Shown piece by piece: positions 6,300-11,026 of a DNA stretch of 11,026 nucleotides. The stretch covers positions 1 through 11,026 of the forward strand of contig CALAKR010000026.1 in assembly GCA_937923225.1 (NCBI GenBank), given 5' to 3'. The notes under the pieces were generated by a model. The model saw nothing but the letters and a program-made list of their open reading frames with translations, was not told the origin of the DNA and ran no database searches. Position 1 is the first letter of the stretch; each line of letters begins with the position of its first letter. This DNA is from an uncultured Aquabacterium sp. (GTDB lineage: Bacteria > Pseudomonadota > Gammaproteobacteria > Burkholderiales > Burkholderiaceae_C). The position numbers and the translations under genes were made by a program.

Positions 6300-7013
6300 T
6301 CAAGCTACCAGCCGCGCCAGCAAGGGCGTCAGCAGCACCAGCACGATGCCCGAGAAGATCATCACCAGGCTGGAGATGGCGCCCTGCTGAGGGCCCATCT
6401 GCCACGCCTTGGCGGTGCCCACCCCATGGGCGCCCGCACCGAAGGCCGCGCCTTCGGACACCGGGTGACGGATGCCCGCCCACCACAGCCAGCCCTGCCC
6501 CACCAGCATGCCGAACACGCCGGTCACCAGCACGGCCAGCACCGCCAGTTCGGGCTGACCGCCCAGGGCCTGGGCCGCCGGCATCGCAAACGGTGATGAC
6601 ACGGAACGCGGCAGCAAGGTCAGCATCACTTCGCGCGGCAGATCCAGCCACAGCGACAGCAGCCAGGAGCTGCCCACGCCCACCACCACGCCCGTGGCCA
6701 CGCCCGCCGCCAAAGTCAGCGGGTAACGCGCGATCACATGGCGCTGCTGGTAGATCGGCAGCGCGAAGGCCACTGTGGCCGGCCCCAGCAGCCAGGTCAG
6801 CCAGCGCGATTGCGACCAGTAGGCCTCGTACGTGGTGCCCGTGGCCAGCACCAGCGCCAGCAACACGATGGGCGTCACCAGGATCGGCGACAGCCAGATG
6901 CGCGGGCGGCGCAGGAACAGGCGCTTGGCGCCTACATAGAGCGCCACCGTGGTCAGCAGCCAGGCCAGGCCGATCCACAGCGGCGTCGCAGCCGACAAGG
7001 CGGGATGACTCAT
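6300..7013 (-). CDS. lrgB: LrgB/CidB family membrane protein
   Basis: A 237-residue inner-membrane protein with about seven hydrophobic helices. LrgB hallmarks are PRSVSSPFAMPAAQALGG (residues 135-152) and HGVGTAKAWQMGPQQGAISSL (196-216), corresponding to the PKSVTTPIA and HAIGTA regions of CidB/LrgB/YohK proteins. Originally described as modulating murein hydrolase export and cell death, LrgAB homologues in Firmicutes have also been linked to pyruvate transport, so a holin-like or organic-acid transport role is inferred. The ATG at 7013 overlaps the lrgA stop (ATGA), and GAGG inside the lrgA end (7024-7021) lies seven bases upstream of it, indicating translational coupling. It converges with the ene-reductase gene, leaving only 43 bases between their ends and no convincing terminator. 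Confidence 0.88.
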   Translation of the reverse strand: MSHPALSAATPLWIGLAWLLTTVALYVGAKRLFLRRPRIWLSPILVTPIVLLALVLATGTTYEAYWSQSRWLTWLLGPATVAFALPIYQQRHVIARYPLTLAAGVATGVVVGVGSSWLLSLWLDLPREVMLTLLPRSVSSPFAMPAAQALGGQPELAVLAVLVTGVFGMLVGQGWLWWAGIRHPVSEGAAFGAGAHGVGTAKAWQMGPQQGAISSLVMIFSGIVLVLLTPLLARLVA

Positions 7014-7423
7014 CGCTGGGCCTCGGGCAACTCAGGCAACCCCTTCGCGCCCCGCCCGCCTTCCCAGCGGATCGCGCGCTCGACCACGGCCGCCACGGCC
7101 AGCATCACGCCCAGCGTGCCCAGCACGATGATCGCGGCCAGCTTCAGGCCAGTCCAGCCCAGCAGTTCCGGGTGGTTCAGCACGGCCATCAGCGGCGGGG
7201 TGAAGAACAGCAGCATCTCGCCCAGCAGCAGTTTGGCGCCGGCATCGATGCGGCCCTGGGGCAGCCAGCCGGCCAGCATCAGCGCCGTGACCACGATCAG
7301 CCCCACCACACCACCGGGCAGCGGCAGGTGCAGCAGCCGCACCACCGCATCGCAAGCCCACCACACGGCAACGAAAAAGCCCGCCTGGATCAGGGCGGGC
7401 ATGGCGGTCGACGGCTTGAACAT
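7010..7423 (-). CDS. lrgA: LrgA/CidA family membrane protein
   Basis: A 137-residue protein with four hydrophobic helices (about residues 8-30, 35-53, 63-83 and 92-114). It includes the family motif LPGGVVGL at 35-42 and LLLGEMLLFFTPPLMAVL at 65-82. The C-terminal tail (118-137) is charged and cytoplasmic. CidA/LrgA proteins are small, holin-like partners of CidB/LrgB. Start ATG 7423 is chosen because homology begins there; the frame continues open far upstream across the divergent permease gene but is not homologous there. No clear Shine-Dalgarno sequence precedes it. A TAGAAT hexamer on the minus strand at 7458-7453, about 30 bases upstream, may be the -10 element. It forms an operon with lrgB through a four-base overlap. 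Confidence 0.85.
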   Translation of the reverse strand: MFKPSTAMPALIQAGFFVAVWWACDAVVRLLHLPLPGGVVGLIVVTALMLAGWLPQGRIDAGAKLLLGEMLLFFTPPLMAVLNHPELLGWTGLKLAAIIVLGTLGVMLAVAAVVERAIRWEGGRGAKGLPELPEAQR

Positions 7424-7452
7424 GGGCAGGCAGGTACTACGGACGAGGTGCA

Positions 7453-7458
7453 ATTCTA
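7453..7458 (-). promoter_or_regulatory. Possible -10 element of the lrgAB operon
   Basis: TAGAAT on the minus strand is one mismatch from TATAAT and lies 29 bases upstream of the lrgA ATG, which fits a leader of about 20 bases. No -35 match was found at the usual spacing, so an activator may be needed or the match may be chance. Confidence 0.25.
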
Positions 7459-7597
7459 AGTGTTTACCCCATGCCCGAGCCCCCACCTGGGCCATGTCCT
7501 CAAAGCCAAGATTCAGCTGCGGCGCCCCCTCGCCAAGGGCCCCCTGTGTCCGTAGACTTTGCTGCATTGCAACAAGCATGGGCACGGGGACGCCGAG

Positions 7598-9067
7598 ATG
7601 GGATTGCTGGGCATCGTGATGGGGCTGGGCCTGCTGGCCTGGCTGTCGTACCGCGGCTGGAGCGTGCTGGTGCTGGCGCCCGCCGGGGCCCTGGTGGCCG
7701 CAGCCTTCTCGGGCGAGCCACTGTTGGCGCACTGGACGCTCACCTTCATGACCGCCGCCGCAGGCTTCATGGCGCAGTTCTTCCCGCTGTTCCTGCTGGG
7801 CGCCATCTTCGGCAAGCTGATGGACGACAGCGGCGCGGTGCAGGGCATCGCCCGCTGGATGACCGAGACGCTGGGCACCGAGCGCGCCATGCTGGCCGTG
7901 GTGCTGGCCGGCGCGCTGGTCACCTACGGCGGCGTGAGCCTGTTCGTGGCCTTCTTCGTGCTGGCGCCGATGGCGCAGGCCGTGTTCCGCGCGGCGGATC
8001 TGCCGCAGCGCCTGATGCCGGCGGCCATCGCCCTGGGCACCTCCACCTTCACGATGACGGCCCTGCCCGGCACGCCAGCCATCCAGAACGCCATCCCCAT
8101 GCCCTTCTTCGGCACCACGGGTTTTGCAGCGCCCGGCCTGGGCCTGATCGCCGCCGCCGTGATGTTGAGCACCGGTATGTGGTGGCTGGCCCGCGCGCAG
8201 AAGATCGCGCGGCTGGCCGGTGAAGGCTACCGCCCGGGCTCCCGACCACAGGCCACGGCCGACGACCCGCTGGTGCGCGAGCGCGGCAGCACCGCCACGC
8301 ACTTCGACCCGGCCGAGGCCGCGCCGCGCGGCGCCTCACGCCCTGCCCCGCCCGCCAACAATGAGCTGCCCGGCATCGTGGTGTCGATGGCGCCACTGGT
8401 GGTCGTGGTGCTGGTCAACCTGCTGTGCAGCCTGTGGCTGCTGCCGCGCCTGGACACCAGCTACCTGGCCGAGGCGCGCTTTGGCAGCATCTCGCTGAGC
8501 CACATGGGCGGCGTTTGGGCCGTGCTGCTGGCCCTGGCCGCCGGCATCCTCACGCTGCTGGCCCTGCAGCGCCCACGCCTGGCCAGCCCCAAGGCCAGCA
8601 TCGACGCGGGTGCCAACGCCGCTGTGCTGCCCGTGCTGTCGGTGGCCAGCCTGGTGGGCTTCGGCGCGGTGGTCGCGGCCCTGCCCGCCTTCGCGTCCGT
8701 GCGCGACTGGGTGCTGGGCCTGGGCGGCGGGCCGCTCGTGTCGCTGGCCCTGTCCACCAACATCCTGGCAGCGCTCACCGGCTCGGCCTCGGGCGGGTTG
8801 ACGATTGCCCTCGACGCCCTGGGCGCCACCTACCTGCAACTGGCCCAGCAGACCGCGCTGGACCCGGCCCTGCTGCACCGCGTGGCCGTGATCGGCGCGG
8901 GCACGCTCGACAGCCTGCCCCACAACGGCGCAGTGGTCTCGCTGCTGGCTGTGTGCGGCTGCACGCACCGCGACAGCTACCTCGACATCGTGATGGTGGG
9001 CGTGATCGGCCCGATCATCGCGCTGGTGGCGGTGATCGCGCTGGGCTCGCACTTCGGCAGCTTCTAG
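7598..9067 (+). CDS. GntP family permease
   Basis: A 489-residue inner-membrane transporter with about 12 hydrophobic segments in two halves. The halves are separated by a charged, Pro/Ala-rich cytoplasmic linker (about residues 203-257). Family features are FFPLFLLGAIFGKLMDDSG (61-79), VTYGGVSLFVAFFVLAP (108-124), FTMTALPGTPAIQNAIP (151-167), GSASGGLTIALDALG (395-409) and GAGTLDSLPHNGAVVSLL (433-450). GntP proteins are proton symporters for gluconate and related hydroxy acids; this branch resembles permeases proposed for 3-hydroxybutyrate, so the substrate is uncertain. The ATG at 7598 starts the first helix and has GGGGA nine bases upstream; an in-frame TTG at 7559 would add 13 hydrophilic residues. 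It is divergent from lrgAB with 174 bases between starts. No metabolic enzyme gene adjoins it in this window. Confidence 0.9.
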   Translation: MGLLGIVMGLGLLAWLSYRGWSVLVLAPAGALVAAAFSGEPLLAHWTLTFMTAAAGFMAQFFPLFLLGAIFGKLMDDSGAVQGIARWMTETLGTERAMLAVVLAGALVTYGGVSLFVAFFVLAPMAQAVFRAADLPQRLMPAAIALGTSTFTMTALPGTPAIQNAIPMPFFGTTGFAAPGLGLIAAAVMLSTGMWWLARAQKIARLAGEGYRPGSRPQATADDPLVRERGSTATHFDPAEAAPRGASRPAPPANNELPGIVVSMAPLVVVVLVNLLCSLWLLPRLDTSYLAEARFGSISLSHMGGVWAVLLALAAGILTLLALQRPRLASPKASIDAGANAAVLPVLSVASLVGFGAVVAALPAFASVRDWVLGLGGGPLVSLALSTNILAALTGSASGGLTIALDALGATYLQLAQQTALDPALLHRVAVIGAGTLDSLPHNGAVVSLLAVCGCTHRDSYLDIVMVGVIGPIIALVAVIALGSHFGSF

Positions 9068-9143
9068 CCTGGGCCAAGGCCCTCGGGTTTCCACTTAAAT
9101 CCGCATGACCCCGCCTGATCGGCCCGCGCCGGGGCGGTCTTAG

Positions 9144-9175
9144 TTGACACAACCGAGCGATCCCCCGGGTGTCAA
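9144..9175. repeat. Inverted repeat TTGACAC-18 bases-GTGTCAA
   Basis: Two perfect seven-base arms (9144-9150 and 9169-9175) are separated by 18 bases in the gap before the EAL gene. Each arm contains TTGACA, the -35 consensus, facing in opposite directions, but neither has a TATAAT-like hexamer at proper spacing. The right arm overlaps a small GGTGT-CAA-ACACC hairpin (9168-9180). It may be a regulator binding site controlling the EAL gene. Confidence 0.35.
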
Positions 9176-9207
9176 ACACCTGTTGGCTGTGTGAGGATTT
9201 GGCCTGA

Positions 9208-9221
9208 GCCGGATGTCCGGC
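9208..9221. repeat. GC-rich inverted repeat in the leader of the EAL gene
   Basis: GCCGGATGTCCGGC has perfect arms of six bases (or five around an ATGT loop). It ends 25 bases before the ATG at 9247 and could fold in the mRNA leader. An ATG inside it opens a different frame that has no family resemblance. Confidence 0.35.
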
Positions 9222-9246
9222 AACAGCAGTACCCACTTCCCCCTTG

Positions 9247-10653
9247 ATGCTCGGCGGTCGCCTCACCTCGTTCTCACAACCCCTGCACGGCCTGGCGGTC
9301 AGCGACAAGCACCGCCGCCGGGTCAAGGCCTTGCTGCTGTTCGGCAGCACCATGTGCATCCTGCTGGGCCTGGGCTGGGGCGGCTATTACCTGCTCAAGG
9401 CCAAGTGGCTGCTGATGTCGATGGACCTGGCCCTGGCCACCATCGGCGCCATCGCGCTGGGCTGCACGCTGACGGAACGCACCCGCCTGGCCGCGCTGCT
9501 GTCGGTGCACACGCTGCTCATCGTGGTGTGCATCATCTGCCTGTTCGACACGCCCATCGCCGGGGTGGCGCGCTCGGCGCACATGCACCTGCTCACGGTG
9601 GCCGCGGCCTCCTACCTGCTGTTCCGGGGCGAGAACGCCTACCTGCGCCTGGGCTTGCCCGTGGCCTGCTTCGTGGCCTGCCTGGTCTTCGCCGGCAGCG
9701 ACATCGGCATCACCAACCCCGCCTACCAGCCGCCCATCGAGACACGCGCCATCACCGTGTGGATCAACAACGCCACCTGCTTCATCGGCATCGCCATGGT
9801 GCTGGCGATCATGCAGTCGGACGTGGCCGCCCGCAACGCCATCGAAGACGACCTGCGCACCGCGCTGGCCCAGGGCCACTTCAGCCTGCACTACCAGCCC
9901 CAGGTGCGTGAAGATGGCCGCGTGATCGGCGCCGAGGCCCTGCTGCGCTGGGAACACCCGCAGCGCGGCATGATCCTGCCGGGCAAGTTCATTTCGCTGG
10001 CCGAAGAGACCGGGCTGATCGTGCCCATCGGCGACTGGGTGCTGCGCAAGGCCTGCGCGCAACTGCTGAACTGGGCGCAGGATCCGCGCACGGCGGGGCT
10101 CTCGCTGTCGGTCAACGTGAGTGCCTCGCAGTTCCGCCAGCCGGATTTCGTCTCGCAGGTGCTGGAGATCGTGCACCGCAGCGGCATCGAGCCCTCCCGC
10201 CTCAAGCTGGAACTCACCGAAAGCCTGCTCGTCAAGGACGTGGACGAGGTGGTCAGCAAGATGGCCGAGCTCAAGTCGCATGGCGTGGCCCTGTCGCTGG
10301 ACGACTTCGGCACCGGCTACTCCTCGCTGAACTACCTCAAGCGCCTGCCGCTGGACCAGCTCAAGATCGACCAAAGCTTCGTGCGCGACCTGCTGAACGA
10401 CCCCAACGACATGGCCATCGTGCGCACGCTGGTCTCGCTCAGCCGCAGCCTGAACCTGATGGTGATCGCCGAAGGCGTCGAGACCCGTGAACAGCTCGAC
10501 TGGCTGCGCGACAACGACTGCCTGGCCTACCAGGGCTACCTGTTCAGCAAGCCCCTGCCCATCGACCAGTTCGAGGCATTTGTGCGCGCCCCCCGCGTGC
10601 CAGACCCTGCGCCAGCAAGCCCCACCACGGCCGTGCCGGCGGAGCTGGCCTGA
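9247..10653 (+). CDS. Membrane-anchored EAL-domain cyclic-di-GMP phosphodiesterase
   Basis: A 468-residue protein. A short basic N-terminus precedes about six hydrophobic helices (roughly residues 28-50, 54-77, 83-101, 112-126, 134-150 and 168-190). An EAL domain follows directly (about 198-447) with no GGDEF or PAS domain between. All catalytic and metal-binding motifs are present: EALLRW (230-235), Asn290 in VNVSASQF, ELTES (322-326), Asp352/Asp353 in LDDFGTGYSS, KIDQSFV (373-379), AEGVE (408-412) and Gln429 in QGYLF. It is therefore predicted to hydrolyse cyclic-di-GMP to pGpG in response to a signal at the membrane. The last 20 residues are Pro/Ala-rich. The start is uncertain: ATG 9247 (or TTG 9244) has no Shine-Dalgarno sequence, but no better start precedes helix 1. 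It follows the GntP permease after 179 bases that contain two inverted repeats. Confidence 0.9.
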   Translation: MLGGRLTSFSQPLHGLAVSDKHRRRVKALLLFGSTMCILLGLGWGGYYLLKAKWLLMSMDLALATIGAIALGCTLTERTRLAALLSVHTLLIVVCIICLFDTPIAGVARSAHMHLLTVAAASYLLFRGENAYLRLGLPVACFVACLVFAGSDIGITNPAYQPPIETRAITVWINNATCFIGIAMVLAIMQSDVAARNAIEDDLRTALAQGHFSLHYQPQVREDGRVIGAEALLRWEHPQRGMILPGKFISLAEETGLIVPIGDWVLRKACAQLLNWAQDPRTAGLSLSVNVSASQFRQPDFVSQVLEIVHRSGIEPSRLKLELTESLLVKDVDEVVSKMAELKSHGVALSLDDFGTGYSSLNYLKRLPLDQLKIDQSFVRDLLNDPNDMAIVRTLVSLSRSLNLMVIAEGVETREQLDWLRDNDCLAYQGYLFSKPLPIDQFEAFVRAPRVPDPAPASPTTAVPAELA

Positions 10654-10735
10654 GCGCGCACCTAGGGAAAGCCCGAGGCGCCTGAGCCTTCCGCGCGCTG
10701 AAAAACACGTAACACTCCCGCATTAAACAAGGGGC

Positions 10736-10749
10736 AAGTCAGCAGACTT
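10736..10749. repeat. Inverted repeat AAGTC-AGCA-GACTT before the AraC-type gene
   Basis: Perfect five-base arms with a four-base centre, ending 24 bases before the ATG at 10774. It may be an operator or a leader hairpin; no T-run follows, so it is not an obvious terminator for the EAL gene. Confidence 0.3.
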
Positions 10750-10773
10750 CGCGTCCTTGATCGGCGGTGTCCC

Positions 10774-11026
10774 ATGCGCGTTTCTCCTACCCATTTGAAG
10801 ATCCTGGCGTCCGCGCTCGACGTGGAAGGCTTCGACGCCCGCCTGATCGCCCAGCGCTGCGCCATCGACTCGATCGATGCCCTGGAGCAGGCGGGCACCT
10901 GGGTCGAACTGGACGTGTTCGACCAGGCCATGGCCGCCGCCATCGAAGCCAGTGGCGATGCGAGCTTCGGCCTGGTGGTGGGCAAGAGCATCGCGATGAT
11001 GCAGTTCCGGCTGTTCACACCTTTGG
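10774..11026 (+). CDS. AraC-family transcriptional regulator, N-terminal part (cut by window edge)
   Basis: An open plus-strand frame of 84 codons from ATG 10774 runs off the right edge. The translation starts MRVSPTHLKILASALDVEGF and contains FGLVVGKSIAMMQFRLFTPL (65-84). This resembles the arabinose-binding-type N-terminal domain (PF12625) of OruR/ArgR-like AraC regulators, which typically place a G-x-x-x-G-x-x-x-x-M-x-x-F-G/R-L segment here. The two C-terminal helix-turn-helix motifs would lie beyond the window, so the class rests on the sensor domain alone. No strong Shine-Dalgarno sequence is visible. The gene begins 120 bases after the EAL gene on the same strand; a shared transcript is possible but unproven. 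Its ligand and targets are unknown and may lie further right. Confidence 0.75.
   Translation, partial: MRVSPTHLKILASALDVEGFDARLIAQRCAIDSIDALEQAGTWVELDVFDQAMAAAIEASGDASFGLVVGKSIAMMQFRLFTPL

Noticed and set aside
6293..7459. Plus-strand open frame (388 codons) opposite lrgAB
   Set aside because: Both strands cannot plausibly code here; lrgA and lrgB have clear family motifs, while this translation is Pro/Arg/Ala-rich noise.
7424..8302. Upstream extension of the lrgA frame to a 430-codon protein
   Set aside because: Family homology begins at ATG 7423, and the extension lies antisense to the GntP permease.
9070..9092. Possible terminator after the GntP permease (GGGC-CAAG-GCCC then TCGGGTTT)
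   Set aside because: The stem is only four base pairs and the T-run is short, which is too weak to call.
9144..9149. TTGACA as the -35 box of the EAL gene promoter
   Set aside because: The hexamer is perfect, but 15-19 bases downstream there is only CCGGGTGTC-type sequence with no -10 resemblance.
9274..10374. Long minus-strand open frame (366 codons) opposite the EAL gene
   Set aside because: Antisense shadow of a fully conserved EAL coding region; composition is His/Gln/Ala-rich with no recognisable motif.

Overview
This is an 11,026-base, GC-rich window. Codon use and gene content point to a betaproteobacterium of the order Burkholderiales. Indicators are a NemR/NemA-type regulator-reductase pair, a GntP-family permease divergent from lrgAB, multi-domain cyclic-di-GMP proteins and an AraC regulator with an arabinose-binding-type N-terminus. 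I cannot name the genus from sequence alone. No rRNA, tRNA, CRISPR array, insertion sequence or phage gene was seen, and no gene-free stretch exceeds 300 bases. The longest gaps are about 215 bases (4213-4426, divergent), 179 bases (9068-9246) and 174 bases (7424-7597, divergent).

Layout, left to right. Minus strand: the N-terminal part of an alpha/beta-hydrolase carboxylesterase cut by the left edge (1-179), a PIG-L (LmbE-like) zinc deacetylase (275-1084), a membrane PAS-GGDEF-EAL protein whose EAL half is out of frame after a one-base deletion (1233-3550), and a low-affinity iron permease family protein (3646-4212). Plus strand: a TetR/NemR-like repressor (4427-5020), then an Old Yellow Enzyme ene-reductase (5153-6256), with a perfect 11-bp hairpin between them. 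Minus strand: lrgA-lrgB overlapping by four bases (7423 to 6300). Divergent from these on the plus strand is a GntP-family permease (7598-9067), followed by a membrane-anchored EAL-only phosphodiesterase (9247-10653) and the start of an AraC-type regulator cut by the right edge (10774-11026).

Functional groupings. (1) Electrophile stress: the repressor conserves Cys106 and Lys175 of E. coli NemR at the same residue numbers and adds Cys103, giving a CxxC. It sits upstream of a reductase for activated alkenes, so sensing of reactive electrophiles or chlorine species and detoxification are probably coupled. (2) Cyclic-di-GMP turnover: one bifunctional-type protein damaged by a frameshift, which would leave only cyclase activity, and one EAL-only phosphodiesterase. 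(3) Small-molecule transport: LrgAB and a GntP permease share a divergent promoter region, which suggests common control of export or uptake of organic acids. The rest looks like ordinary chromosomal housekeeping and accessory content. I found no wholly new multi-gene system; the most distinctive items are the CxxC variant of the NemR switch, the tetR/ene-reductase intergenic hairpin and the GGDEF-EAL frameshift.
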